This document shows positions 10,400 to 21,578 of a DNA stretch of 64,000 nt, in pieces (within the stretch, counting starts at the first letter, position 1; the number at the start of each line of letters is the position of its first letter). The position numbers and the translations under genes are program-made. The stretch comes from Mesostigma viride (Eukaryota > Streptophyta > Mesostigmatophyceae > Mesostigmatales > Mesostigmataceae): the NCBI GenBank assembly GCA_009746045.1, contig RPFO01000819.1:124001-188000 (forward strand), in the 5' to 3' direction. Under the pieces are notes generated by a model. That model was not told the origin of the DNA. It searched no databases and saw only the letters and a program-made list of their open reading frames with translations.

Positions 10400-11043
10400 A
10401 GTTAGCATTTTGGGCAACCAATATGCTAAGTGGATGCAGTTTGGAAAGACCTTTCCAACGCCGTGCTGACCGCCTGAAACAGACAAGGGACAAGAAAGAT
10501 ATCAAGTCCCGAAGTCCTAGCCATCCGTGGCCGACTAGGGTGCAGTCCTCTGGCATAGTGGACAGGACACGTGGCAGGCCGTGCCTGCACAGGCTTAGCC
10601 TGATTATCACGTGACTGTGGTCCACGTAGGCCAGAGGAGCAGCAGCCTGTGACTGGTGGAATACTGGAGCTGGCACAGGTCTGCAAGGATACTAGGCCTT
10701 GCAGGCTTGTGACAGGTCCTGTACTTCCTAGGTTGCAGAGTCTAGGCAAATCCAGTTCGTCCTGGCTCTGCACTGATGCCAGTGGACGTTGAGAATTTGC
10801 CTGCACACCTGCACGTGCCTCGTCATGCCGATGGGAACGAGGAACAACGCAAAGGATATAGCTTGGTCATGGGGGATGACCAGCTATCTCGGAAAGCACG
10901 AACCGTGGGTGCCACCTTGGTCGTGGAAGTGCCCATTGTGGTCGTGGCCTGGTGAACAGATTTAAGGTTGCTGCCTTGCAACATTGGCTAAGACGCGCTG
11001 TGAAAGACCAAGAGCTCACATACGTTGGGAGCTCTTTCTAACT
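10400..11043 (+). repeat. Copia-1 3' LTR
   Basis: Begins AGTTAGCATT and ends TTTCTAACT. It differs from the 5' LTR by a 2-base deletion (GGGTCAGCAG versus GGGTGCAG) and a few substitutions near the end. Confidence 0.92.
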
Positions 11044-11048
11044 CTACG
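11044..11048. repeat. Target-site duplication of Copia-1, right (CTACG)
   Basis: Direct copy of 2957-2961. Confidence 0.9.
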
Positions 11049-12714
11049 CCCCCTAGATGCAGGACGTGCCCTGGGCCTAAATCTCTAGCGGTGGGGCTTC
11101 TACATGTAATCCTACGGGACGTGTCATGTGTGCCTGGATAAACAGATCTGCTTCCCATGCTGTCCCGAACCCCTTAAAAATAGCCCTATGTCTATCTACT
11201 ATATGTTGTTCCTGCAGTCTACCCAACTATAAAAAATCCCTACCTTGCCTGTGCCCCCATCATGTGCCAATGTGTAACATAATTGCCTAGACCCATCACT
11301 GTCCCATCCCCTAAGTGCCTCAGTATGCCTAAATATATTAGTATTATTATTAGACATGCCACGTCTATTAATTGCGTGCAGGCAGGGATAGGCAGAAAAG
11401 AAGGAACCTTGAGTACCTCTAGTGAGTGACCATCACGTCTGCATGCTCACAAGGGTCGCCAACAGGCGCCCCTATAAGCTACGAACGCAACGACATTACG
11501 TAGACAGGAAAACCTGTCAGCACATGCAAGGGAGTAACCTACGTGACAACCCACCCTTGTACCGGGTCCCAGCACGTAAGCCACTCCCGCGGAGTCCCTC
11601 GCAAGCCAGCCTGTACGGTTACGGCCTGCGTGAACCAACGAGCGAGGCCGGTGTACCCAGAGCCAGCGCTCACAGCACAAACATGAAAACGACAAGAAAA
11701 CCGGGCTGGGAGCACATAACACCGCTCTACGCGTGCAGAGAAAGGAGGGATGGAGCGGCCGGGCAAGAAGGCTGCTGCGCGCCCTACAACCACCATGGGC
11801 TGCGTGCCCACCTATTTGCTGCGGATGCGATATTATCTGCGTTTCTTGCCGTCAGAGCCCGACTCTTAGGGCGTTGCCAGCCGATGGGTAGGTCCTAATT
11901 TTTCTAGCTGTATAAACTGCGTCACAGCTCGAGGACGTCGTCGATTAAGGTCGCCTATACTGCGTGATGGCGTCCTACGACTGCGCTCTCCCGGCAGCAG
12001 GTCGTCTTGGTGCAGATCACCGATTCACATCAGGTGATATCCCACGAGGCCCTGCCAACGCTCTGTACGAGCTATGGTGGCCCTAGACGAAACCTCCGAT
12101 ATAACCAGTGACCCCCGGTTCCGAGCCGCACTAGCGACTCCGAAAGATCCTAGTCTAGCGTGGGTTACGCCTGATTGGACCCGGAATCTGCTATATCCGC
12201 CAGGACTACGGGAATGTAGCCCAATTCTAGCTAGTACGCAGAATTACTAGCTAGGCCCTAAATGCAAAACTAGATAAATTATGCATGTACATGGAATGCA
12301 CGAAGGGCGTTAGTGCAGCCCAGTTGTGACCCCTGGTTTGGCACACGAGTTTTACTCAAGTCGATTTCATTCCAAACCAAAGATGCGGAAGCCATTGCCA
12401 CCTACAACATTTGTCCTAGGCTGTGCGACGCCAGCGGGCCGGCTGTGGGCCGGACCTCTAGCGCCGCAACCCCTACGCAATATTAGCCGTACATTTACAC
12501 ATGGTATCCGCCAGTCTGGCACCCGGTACCTGGTATAGTCCCGGGTACAGACCAGTAACACGTACACCAAACCGAAAGCAAAGCCACGGCTACCTGGGCC
12601 GACTGATCAATGGAATAACTCGGCCAAGTCCCCGAATCTAACATAATAACTATCGAAAGTCTCAAACAATATCAAAATGACTTTCGACTGACCAAACTAA
12701 TTTATTTTAGGAAT
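11049..12714. other. Noncoding DNA, nothing recognised
   Basis: This is the right flank of Copia-1. The longest frame (11422-11898 plus, 158 codons) has biased composition and no recognisable motif. No promoter, tRNA or repeat structure stands out. It may be decayed mobile DNA. Confidence 0.4.
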
Positions 12715-12716
12715 TG

Positions 12717-12758
12717 TTACGCCCAAACACGGGTTAGGGCCGTGTTTGGGACGTATTT
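12717..12758. repeat. Perfect palindrome resembling abutted Gypsy LTR ends
   Basis: TGTTACGCCCAAACACGG, a 7-base spacer GTTAGGG, then CCGTGTTTGGGACGTA. The 11-base arms CCCAAACACGG/CCGTGTTTGGG pair perfectly. Start and end echo the long inverted termini of the Gypsy-3 LTR (TGTTACGTCCCGG and CCGGGACGTAACA), so this may be an internally deleted LTR. Confidence 0.5.
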
Positions 12759-12770
12759 GCCGTTCGTCCT

Positions 12771-13180
12771 TGTTGTTTGAGTTACATGATTTAGCTGCTC
12801 ACCAGTGTGCATGGGAAACGTGTGCGGGATTTAGTAACGGTCCGTTCATACTATTGGCCCTCCCTCCTCAATGATGTGGATGAATATATTAGGACTTGTC
12901 AATCGTGTCAGGAAATGAAACCTAGTAATGTGGGTCAGATAGCAGAGCCTCGTACCCTCCCTGATCCTATAATGCCTTGGGATTCTATTATGATGGATTT
13001 TGTGGGTCTATTTAGGAAGAATGCTAATGGCAACGCGCAGATCCTGGTGTTCATAGATCCGACGCCTCACTCACACGACGTTGGCATTTAGTACCTTGCC
13101 CTTAAGACCTCACTGCACGTGATTGTGCTCGTTTATACTTAAATAACGTATATCGGCCCTTTTTCTGGCATGGCTGCAAA
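12771..13180 (+). pseudogene. Gypsy integrase relic
   Basis: Short plus-strand remnant matching the Gypsy-3 integrase order. It has an ELHD start, then YYWPSLLNDVDEYIRTC with CQSC of the zinc domain, then MPWDSIMMDFVG carrying the first catalytic Asp. It decays through a frameshift near 13060 and stops in the stretch equivalent to the region before the second Asp (FFWHG). RT and protease are absent. It is much older than the intact Gypsy copies nearby. Confidence 0.8.
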
Positions 13181-14526
13181 AACACGTTTGCCCTTAGCGC
13201 AAAATCCAATGGCACACCGCCATGCATACAGGCTGTGTTATGTACCACGTTTCCAGCACAGCTGGCATTTTCATGCATGGCACTCTCTCCGTGTAATTTG
13301 TCTGTGGTTCTGCTGGCAACACTCTCCGTGTAATTTCAGCTACATGTAGCTTGCCAACTGCCAAGTCATTACTGGACTTGCGAAAAGCCTAGTCCATACT
13401 GTAGTAGAAAATCTTGGTGAAGGACTGAAGGTAGGCGCCGCGCCACGGTCCGGTTGGCCTGGCGCCAAGCGCTGCCCCATCTCGAACCTCGAAAATTTCT
13501 ACAGTAAGTCCAATTAACCACGTATTCCTGACAAAATATGTCTAATACGTCGGGGAAAAAAAAACGCGTATTGCCGTATTTATTTTGACAAATTATACGC
13601 ACGTATTTGCCAACCTGGCTCCATGACGATGCCTATCCCTCCTGAGGAGCCCTTGGACAGGAGGACGTGCACGAGGAACAGGACGAACATGGAGGCCCGC
13701 CACATCTGATTCACTATGAGTTCATAAATAGTTTTGAGCTTCTTCAAAGGTCATACATTTCTTATGTTTAGAAATATAGGGTAGTATAATAAGCCGAACG
13801 GCTTTGCACGAATTTTCTAGCATCTCGGACCAGGATAGGAAAATAGAGGACCATTGAGGATTAATGACCACGTGAACATTTAGCTAAACTATCATCACTA
13901 TAGTAGAATGGGAGGGGGCGCTATAAGAGTTCACATCGTTTGCTCAACGTAATGCACTTGGTATATCTCGTGCAGTCACTAAAGGGTTCAGAGGGGCGTA
14001 GACGGAGGCGACTTAGCTAAGGAATCTGAACCGAACCGAAATCACGCGGATGAGCGAGAGGAAGCACAAGGAATCCAGCGCCTTTTTTCCATAAGTAGCC
14101 GGTTCAAGAATCTGCACATAGTGGGAGGGGCATATAAATAACAGCAACATGCAAGGAAAAGAGGTGTAGTCTAATAAAACAAGAGACGCTAATCGTCCCA
14201 CTATCCAGCAATATTGAACCATCAATCCTAGCTATTAAACGTCAAACAACACTCTAAGGAAACACATACGCAGGATTAGAAAAAGGAACTAGCTACGTGA
14301 GGGTTTCCGCTACGAGCAGGTCTAACATCTAGCCAGGGCGTGTCCCGAATCGGGCAGCACTACCCCGCTAGCTTGCAAGCGACCCTCCCAGTACATACCT
14401 GTCAAGGTAGTTCCGTTTCCGTCGTCCAGGTCATGGAAAGGCAGATGCCGATAAGGATTGTCGCATCGTACATGTGCATGCACAGAGGAATGTCGGCGCT
14501 CCCTACTCCTAATCCTACGCTACCAT
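13181..14526. other. Noncoding DNA, nothing recognised
   Basis: No frame has recognisable content. The sequence is moderately AT-rich and probably decayed transposon DNA. Confidence 0.4.
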
Positions 14527-15050
14527 TGTTACGCCCTAACCCTCTACGTACCTCCACGACCTCGCCCATGCCACGGAGTGCCCCATCTAATCTGCCACCT
14601 GGACTAACTAACCTATCTAGAGGACGGCCGTTCTCCCAAGGCAAATGATCCAGGAACTACCGACCGACTGTTTCTCAATGCATGCTTATATGTCAACCTA
14701 TTACCGGCCATCCACTAACTCAACCATAGACGAACCCGAGGAAACGAACTTCAAAGTATGAACCCAGCACGAGTGTTAATCCATAATTACACACGCGAAT
14801 TGCCAAGTTGAAGTCAGAGGACAACGGCTTCATAAATGACCGCCGGGACATGCGTGTATGCTCCCGAGGGCCGACATCGACCCTCGCCTACAGGACCAAC
14901 GCATGTCCATGAAGATCCATACTAATGATAAGGACCACTATACTAAAGTACGCAGCGCGGCGCGACTGCACCGGCCCACCGTACTGTACAATTGCTACGT
15001 CATACGACCGGATTACACGTACCGGTCAAAAGGTCCTAACTACACGTAAG
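14527..15050 (+). repeat. Possible relic LTR of the Gypsy-3 type
   Basis: It begins TGTTACGCCCTAACCC. At offset about 340 it carries GGCCGACATCGACCCTC followed by CTACAGGA, then CGGCGCGACTGCACCGGCCC. The same words occur in order in the Gypsy-3 3' LTR at offset about 360 (21054-21150). The right end is eroded (TACACGTAA). Confidence 0.45.
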
Positions 15051-15064
15051 CCCTGGCCCTCGGC

Positions 15065-15847
15065 ATGGCAGGGCCCCCACCCACACTCCGCCTCTTAGAC
15101 GATGCCGAGGTCAACTACCCTCCTTCAGGCCGCTTCAAGCTGCTCGGCAGTTGGCTTCCCGACTGCGAGGACGACATGACGACACGGATCGGCATGGCGT
15201 GGGCGCACCTCCATGACCACCGCCGCTGGTGGAGCAACCCCGCCCTACCCCGGATCGTCAAGCGTCGGACCTCTTCAATTAAGGTCGTCATTCTGACGAT
15301 CCTGACCTACGGCGCCGAGACGTGGACATTGACGCAGGAGCTGGAGCAACGACTCGACGGCGCCGTCACCAAGATGCTGCGCAAGGCCCTTCACATCCCC
15401 TTTGGTTTGCACATTAGTAATGAGGATTTGTACGCTGATTTGCCCTATGTTTCCCACACTATTAGGCACAGGCGCCTGGGCCTAGCCGGGCACCTGGCCC
15501 GCACAGATCAGGTAGATACCTCAGATAGACTAGCTGGCACCAAGCCTGCCCAGCCTGGGCGATATGTCCTCACCTGGCGTGCCCCCGACCGCGCGCGGCA
15601 GGGCCGCCCCCCGTGGACTTTTCGTGATAGACTCGGCATGGACATGTGCTACACTAGACGTGACGGGCTCACCCCCGGGCAGCCTCCTGGTTTGTCTGTA
15701 ACATGGAGGCAGATGGTGCGCAAGGATAGATGGCCAGTAGTGATGAAGGAGACCACCCCCAAGCCTGTGGGGGCTCCGCGTGTGACCAAGTATGGCATTC
15801 ATAGCGATTCGGGCCGCGGTGCCCACACCCCTGTAACTAGGACCTAG
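15065..15847 (+). pseudogene. LINE reverse-transcriptase C-terminal fragment (LINE-A1)
   Basis: An open frame of 260 codons corresponds to the end of a non-LTR retrotransposon ORF2. It includes the post-palm segment YGAETWTLTQELEQRLD, then RHRRLGLAGHLAR and a basic tail (LSVTWRQMVRKDRW). The catalytic RT palm and endonuclease are absent, as expected for 5' truncation during target-primed reverse transcription. The downstream sequence CCATCCATTCCATCC plus CCCTCCCACTGAGGACTTA is repeated after LINE-A2. Not functional alone. Confidence 0.75.
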
Positions 15848-15857
15848 ATAGCTTATA

Positions 15858-16171
15858 CCATCCATTCCATCCCATGTTCCCCTCCCACTGAGGACTTATG
15901 CTCACGTGACGCAGTCACGTGTCTATTAATGAATTAATTAATTACACGTAAGCCTATAGGAAAGTCAACGGACTGTTTCGGAATGGCTGAGGCAACCAAG
16001 GACCTAATTTACGGCTGTAACAAGATCGAAAGTTACGCGACGTAACATAGTTGTACATATTGACGTCTTGGGGAGACGACCACTATATCGAGGAATTCAG
16101 TGCTCCGCAGGGTCCCCCAACGGGGGCACGAGGCTCATTAACTAATTAATTATATTGCCCAGACATCCCAT
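15858..16171 (+). other. LINE-A1 3' tail and short spacer
   Basis: Contains the shared LINE 3' block at 15860-15899 and then AT-rich TTAATTAATTA stretches near 15930 and 16145. No gene. Confidence 0.5.
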
Positions 16172-16378
16172 GTGGTTAATGCTCCGAGACGCCGCAAGGC
16201 CCGCACCTTCAAAGAACAGCTAGTAGAGGACATGGGGGGCCTAGGCCTCTCCGTGATTTGGAAGAAGATGATGGACAAGGCCAAGTGGGCCCAGGTCATA
16301 GAGGACAACGAGCCCCCCCCCGTGGGGAAGCGCCCACGTGTGCAAACCCGCGGGAGGCACGCCAGACAGCTCCCCTAG
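16172..16378 (+). pseudogene. Second LINE C-terminal fragment (LINE-A2)
   Basis: A 68-codon frame aligns to the last 60 residues of LINE-A1: TFKEQLVEDMG matches TFRDRLGMDM, and LSVIWKKMMDKAKW matches LSVTWRQMVRKDRW. It is followed by a variant of the same 3' block at about 16488-16526. It is therefore a second, shorter 5'-truncated insertion of a related LINE in the same orientation. Confidence 0.7.
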
Positions 16379-16386
16379 GGTAGCGT

Positions 16387-16450
16387 GATGTTGTTTAGAT
16401 AGATGTTGTAGTTAGTGATGTTGTTTAGATAGATGTTGTAGGTAGCTGAT
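16387..16450. repeat. Two-copy tandem repeat
   Basis: GTGATGTTGTTTAGATAGAT followed by GTTGTAGTTA is repeated once with slight change, then decays. It lies in the 3' UTR of LINE-A2. Confidence 0.7.
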
Positions 16451-16709
16451 GTAGATAGATTAGACAGGTATAAGACTGTTTGCACCCATCCATTCCATCC
16501 TATGTTCCCCTCCCACTGAGGACTTAAGCTATTAGTTAACTAATTCATTGATCCATCCATCGCTGCTCCGTGACTCCCCAACAGGAGCACGAGTCTAATA
16601 AATTAATTAATTAATCCCATGTGTGTAATGCATGCGATGCATATTTGATTGGGCATACGATTTTACTAATTCATTACAAGACAGAGCAAGGGAAGGCATT
16701 GTGTGCTAG

Positions 16710-17972
16710 CTAATACAACTTTTTCCAAATGCGCAGGTGGGCTAACGCCAGCAGGTGCTGGTACTGCGGGTTCTTCCTCATCGGCGGCAACCGCTCGTCC
16801 ACCGCAAGAGACACCTCGGGAAAACCGGTCCACCAGGACGAGTTCATCCTCAAAAAGCTTGCGCTGTCATCGATGAGGAGTAGCCCGCCCGGTTTGAGCC
16901 GGGGGGTGTAATTCTCAATGTCACTTGCCGCGACCTCATACGCATGCCCCCCATCGATGAACAGAATGTCGAATTGAGGGAGCGCGCGTGCAGCTGCCAG
17001 CACGTGGGCATCAGTGGACAGTCCCTGGATGATGTGCAGGGAGGCTGGGTCCATGCCAAAGCTCAGGTACAGGTCGTTAATCCCTGCCAGGTACGCGCCT
17101 CGACTGTGCATCGCGGTTTTGTCCGTGGGGTGGACGCTTGGCCCGCTCGTGATGCTGTCGAGGGGGCAGATGCCATAAATAGTTGCGGACTTGCGCTGGA
17201 GGTTTGCCAGCAGTTGGACCACGGATGTGGATTGGCCCTTGAAGACTCCAATCTCGAGCATGGTGAACGAGGAGGGCATGGAATCGACGACAAGTTTCCA
17301 GAGCCAGTGGAAGGAGTCGTCACCGAAACCATAGTCGCGCTCCTCGACGAGTCCTTTATGGGCGCGCAGGAGCGGGTGGAGGGCCACATGGTCCTTGAAC
17401 GCGTCGAGCAGGTCGAGGTGGATCCTCTCGTTGTTGGCATAGTGCTGGGAAACCCTGGGTAGGGATTTGGAGACGTGCCACCAGAAGGATTCGTCGCGGG
17501 GTGCGCGAGGGCGTAGCGCCTGGGACTCTAAGATGCCGTCCAATAACGAGAAAGGGTCGTCAACGAATTCTGCCAGGTTAGTCTTCGAGATAGAGTCGCA
17601 GATGGCTTTTGTGCTCGGCAAGCCGTGAAGGTCGATATTGATGCCTTCCGACACGTCGAGGGCCAGGCTCCAGTTGTTGCCATCGTCGACGGATAACGTT
17701 GCAGTCATGTTATAGCCGCCAACGGGAGACTCGTGATTAGCTTTTAGGGCGGCACGGCAGGCCTCTTCGGCTAGGCTTTGTAGCCGAATGCAGGTCATCC
17801 ACGGGAGGTCGTATTTACGGCACAATTGCGCCACGATGGTTGACGAGTCAGAGGCACACGAGGTCGGCAGCCAGACAGTGATAGACTTGGCGCTGGCACA
17901 TGCTGTCGACAAAAAGAATAACGCGAGAAAAAGCCTTGCAAAAGAAGGCGCGCTTTCCAAAAAAGCGGCCAT
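16710..17972 (-). CDS. Secreted or ER-targeted class I SAM methyltransferase (Methyltransf_24-like)
   Basis: Intact 420-codon frame, ATG at 17972, TAG at 16710. Residues 1-29 form a clear signal peptide (hydrophobic ARLFLALFFLSTACA, then ASAKS). The C-terminal half is a Rossmann methyltransferase: motif I LEIGVFKGQST near 238-248, acidic ICPLDSI, then FDILFIDGGHAYE near 335-346, and LKPGGLLLIDD near 360-369. This pattern fits the Methyltransf_24/cephalosporin-hydroxylase-like families that act on sugars or small molecules. The N-terminal 200 residues are not recognised. It is the only gene here that looks like host cargo, with no transposon domains, no frameshift and no introns. LINE remnants lie on both sides, so it may be a retrogene or a transferred gene. 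The substrate cannot be inferred. Confidence 0.8.
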   Translation of the reverse strand: MAAFLESAPSFARLFLALFFLSTACASAKSITVWLPTSCASDSSTIVAQLCRKYDLPWMTCIRLQSLAEEACRAALKANHESPVGGYNMTATLSVDDGNNWSLALDVSEGINIDLHGLPSTKAICDSISKTNLAEFVDDPFSLLDGILESQALRPRAPRDESFWWHVSKSLPRVSQHYANNERIHLDLLDAFKDHVALHPLLRAHKGLVEERDYGFGDDSFHWLWKLVVDSMPSSFTMLEIGVFKGQSTSVVQLLANLQRKSATIYGICPLDSITSGPSVHPTDKTAMHSRGAYLAGINDLYLSFGMDPASLHIIQGLSTDAHVLAAARALPQFDILFIDGGHAYEVAASDIENYTPRLKPGGLLLIDDSASFLRMNSSWWTGFPEVSLAVDERLPPMRKNPQYQHLLALAHLRIWKKLY

Positions 17973-18584
17973 TTTAAAAAAGAGTGAACTAATATTTTGG
18001 TACTGTCATTGTCCGTGCCGGGACTTCAAGGAGTGGTTGACGTTACCCTGCCGCCTCAAACATGTCAACCTTCCATGAATGATTAGTGGGCAGCGTCGGC
18101 ACATCCACATTAATATTTTACCACAAAACTGCCACGGGCATGCTGGTTGGAGGGCCAAAAAACTACGCGTTGTTACTTAATCAAATATATAGGCTCTCTC
18201 AACCTACGTACTTGTCTCGGAACGTGCCGAATGCACCCATCCACCATGTCCCATCCCGAACTGATAAATTATCCTGGACACGCAGCTCGGCAGACTATGT
18301 ATCATTTTGACGAGTAAGGGGAAGGGACCTAATCCGTGTCTATTGTCAGCACTGTAACTCCGGATTGATAATGTAACTCCGGAGACTCTGAAATCTGAAT
18401 ACGAAAGGCTACTCGGTTAGTCGATTACCTCTTTGTACTGATTGTCTCGAGCCCAACTTCGAAACTTTGAAACTTCGATTTTTTTTTCCGGGTAAATGGG
18501 TATTTTTTATAGGAAGTTAGGTTAAGAGGTACCACGTATCGACCAGCTGGTTACCCACTGAGGGTAGTGTGATAGGTGAAAGGT
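17973..18584. other. Intergenic, methyltransferase promoter side and LINE-B 3' end
   Basis: The part next to 17972 should hold the methyltransferase promoter; a TTTTAAAAAAG run lies just upstream of the ATG, but no confident TATA box is seen. A T9 run at about 18478-18488, on the plus strand, could be the poly(A) tail of the minus-strand LINE-B. Confidence 0.4.
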
Positions 18585-20694
18585 TTAGAAAGGAGCATTA
18601 TGTGACCAGGGGAGCCAAGTGACGCGCGTAAGGTCACCGTGAGGAATGCAAGTAAACACCCTGTTGCGTCCCAGGAGAGCATGGAAGAGCTCCAAGGGGC
18701 TGGGCCTGTCATTGTTGGGCCCGGGGTCCCACACCTTGTATTGTTCTTGCGCCAAGAGCCAAGCGCGACGCGTTGCTGAGTTCCAGAGGAAGATAAACCG
18801 CCTCACCACGGCGGCTTTGGTGTATTCGTGCCGCACTTTGAAAACCGTCTCGTTCCGGATAGTCAAGATCGCATATAGCATATTAGTTCGGAGCCATACC
18901 CAGGCTAGTTGACTGTCGGATAACTCCTCCCCGGGGGTCCCCGCCATACCGAATATGATACAACGCACGGTTAGCGTTAATGTGGAATGTGGTAGCGCGG
19001 TCCATGCGGACCATACGTTAAACAACCATTGCCACACCCCGCTCACTTGGCAGTAGAGAAAGCGGTGCTCAATTGTTTCCGAGGGGAAGGTGCACAGGCA
19101 TGTCGCATCGTGGTGAAACCGACTGCTGAGGGTCGCGTTTACCCCGATTTCCCGGTGCATAAAAAGATGTTGAATGTCGGTCGCTCTGCGGTCCACCAAA
19201 GGGTGATCGACCGCCAGGGTGATAAGTTTAATCCAACTGTATCCACGCCATTGAAAGCCCCATCGTGGGCAGCCAGGGTGGAGCTTATGGTTCTCGTGCA
19301 ATATAATGTCATAACCCCATTCTGCCGTGTACTCGTAAAGACATTTGCTGATCCTAGACATCCCCTTGGTCAGGGTCCAGCCAAATTCCAGGGGGTCCAA
19401 TGGTAAAGTATCCAATCTCGTATTGCCTACGTGTAACCAAGTGATGGCCTCCGCCGGGGTCGTGGGGTCCGGCTGGAACATGCAGGACCTTGATACTAAC
19501 CACGGGACCATCCGGATACGGTGACCTTGGTGGGCGGGAAGACATACACATAATGTCGCCAACTGATTGAGGCAACCAGTCCATTGTGGCCTGGAAGGGT
19601 GTCGGCCACTTGGACTTGAATTCCGGCCGGAGGTAACACTCCCCGGACCAGACCTTTGCATGTTGTGGATTTGATCCCGTCTCGGTAAAAACTGATCCAA
19701 TCGCCCGGTTGGAGGGCCTTGCGTGGGGCCATCATCAGAGCATGCCATGTAGCTGGGATGGCATGGATGAGGGTGTTCCAAGCGTGTAGCGATGGCATGT
19801 TTTGCACCCAAGCATTAACTTCAGTGTATGCCCGTAACCGATATCTGTCCCCCTGCCACGCGTAGAGATCGAGCACTCTCATGCAGAACAGGGGGTGATG
19901 CGCACAGGAATTAGCCAGCATAAGGGTTGTGCCCATGTAACGTGCCCAAGGGCTTGCGCGCATTGTCCACAATCAAATCATTGAAATAAAGAATCTGTCG
20001 TGCAACCTCCTCGATCACGAGTGGTGGGAAAAACGAGGCGCCCAGGTTTGAGCTTGTGATAACCTAGCCATAGGCGCGACCAGTACCAGGGGAGCCCCTT
20101 GTATGATATCAGTGTGCAGCCAATTAGTACTCCAGCGTCAAGGTGCCATGATGTGCCATTAGCATGGGTGTAAATAGCGGAGAGAGACTCTTTTGCCAAC
20201 AGGCAGCCAGGGTGCGTATTCACTTCCATGTAAACGCTGATCACTTGTTTAGCATACATCGACCACAAGCGCCATTGTATGTTGTGTAGCCCTAGACCAC
20301 CGTGCAACCATGACATAAAGGACATATCCCGGCTGATCCAGCCATGTCAGTACCGTGTGAGATATCAAACCTTTCTGTTTCCAAACAAAATTGCTGCCGA
20401 TGCGTTGGATAAGCTGTATGGTATGATCATTGGGAGGGTGTGCCAGACAGTAGTATAAAACCTTGGAGAACAAGAGTTGGTTGACGATCAGTGATTTTCC
20501 TCGTGAGCTCATCCGCTGGACGCCACCCCACCGCCCTGCCGTGAGGAGCACTCCTGCAAGTTTGCCCACGTGGTTGGTTTCGTCATATAAAAACGCACGA
20601 TGTTCAGCCAAACGTCCCCTCTGGCGTGCAGCCAATGGGGCAGTTGTGCAAAAGATGGTGTTCACCTGGTTTGACCCATGTCATGGCCAGGTGA
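18585..20694 (-). pseudogene. LINE-B ORF2 3' half with zf-RVT domain
   Basis: Minus-strand remains of a plant-type LINE ORF2 in four overlapping frames. From 20665 downward come the post-RT thumb region (RMSSRGKSLIVNQLLFSK, FVWKQKG) and then GGLGLHNIQWRLW. A long variable segment follows, then the RT zinc-binding domain near 19030-19170 (CLCTFPSETIEHRFLYC, VWQWLF). The last frame ends at 18585. Frameshifts lie near 20300, 19975 and 19600. The RT catalytic part is missing because Gypsy-3 has entered at 20694; the rest of the LINE would lie beyond the far end of Gypsy-3, outside this window. Confidence 0.8.
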
Positions 20695-21277
20695 TGTTAC
20701 GTCCCGGCCCAGACACACCTAGCCTGAGCTACGTAGCGAAAGACCCTCCTTCCCGGAATTAGGAATAATTCAAGATAGCCTAAAGTAGGTTGCGCTTCAC
20801 GACGTGAGTCGTGAGGTATCTGGCATCACGGCTTGATGCCAAGCTAATTAGTACACACTTATAATGGCTAGCAATACCAACTACAAATGGATAATTGCCC
20901 CGGGCTCAATGTGTAGGCGTATTCGCACTTATCATTCATCAAACCAAGAGGACGAGACTCTCGTCCTCGGACCAATTTAACCTAGGTTGATTGCGGCGCA
21001 GATACACACCAATTTCCCTAGAACAATCCAAGCCAATCATTCCACGTAGGATCCGGGCCGACATCGACCCTCAACTACAGGATCCACGCCTAGTCCTACG
21101 GACAGACTCAGAACTGGCGCGGCGCCACAGCACCGGCCCCTAAAAGGGCAACCTAGGACCAAAATAACTAGTCCAATTCGCACAATAGCCAATGTCCATA
21201 AAACTCAGTACAACGGCCACAAGGCCTTAGTAATTTATTCCATTGTTACGTCCGACCTAAAGGGCCGGGACGTAACA
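20695..21277 (-). repeat. Gypsy-3 3' LTR
   Basis: A 583-bp block starts TGTTACGTCCCGGCCC and ends GGGCCGGGACGTAACA, perfect 16-base inverted termini. It lies directly after a purine tract on the minus strand (21290-21278, GGGGGGGGAGGAG), as a 3' LTR should. GGTGA at 20690-20694 is the likely target duplication, whose partner is off the window. Confidence 0.85.
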
Positions 21278-21578
21278 CTCCTCCCCCCCCACGGGGGTCG
21301 GTAGTCCCTACCGTACAAAGATAGAATAGGGAAGCAAAACAAGACTACTATAAGAGTACTATGTCCCAACCTCGGTTCACCCGCAGGTCAGTAATACCAG
21401 TTCCTCTAGAGGTTGATACACAAGCCCAACCCTGACGTAGTAGCCGAAACTCTGGGGATTGGATTCCGCTATCCATCCCAAACACTGATCTATCTACTCT
21501 AGCGTCCGCCGCTAGTGGTCCGCCGCTGCTGCTGGGCCTCAAGGAGAGCCCGTCGCCCCACGGGGGTCATAATATGGG
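21278..21578 (-). other. Gypsy-3 3' untranslated region and polypurine tract
   Basis: Noncoding between the ORF3 stop (21579) and the 3' LTR. The G8AGGAG tract abuts the LTR. Confidence 0.7.

Larger units (their letters stand above)
2962..11043 (+). mobile_element. Copia-1, full-length LTR retrotransposon, non-autonomous
   Basis: An 8.08-kb element bounded by 646- and 644-bp LTRs that differ by only a few substitutions and one 2-base indel, with TSD CTACG. The order on the plus strand is LTR, an extra ORF1, gag with a zinc knuckle, an in-frame UGA, integrase, a protease-like domain, RT, RNase H, a 1-kb 3' noncoding stretch, a purine tract and LTR. RVT_2-type RT/RNase H places it in Ty1/Copia. 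The integrase-before-protease order is unlike standard Copia. The RT has lost its catalytic core and several frames are shifted, so the copy is defective although its LTRs indicate recent insertion. Confidence 0.92.

Noticed and set aside
11422-11898. 158-codon plus-strand ORF as a host gene
   Set aside because: No motif or domain, biased composition, and overlapping frames on the other strand of similar length.
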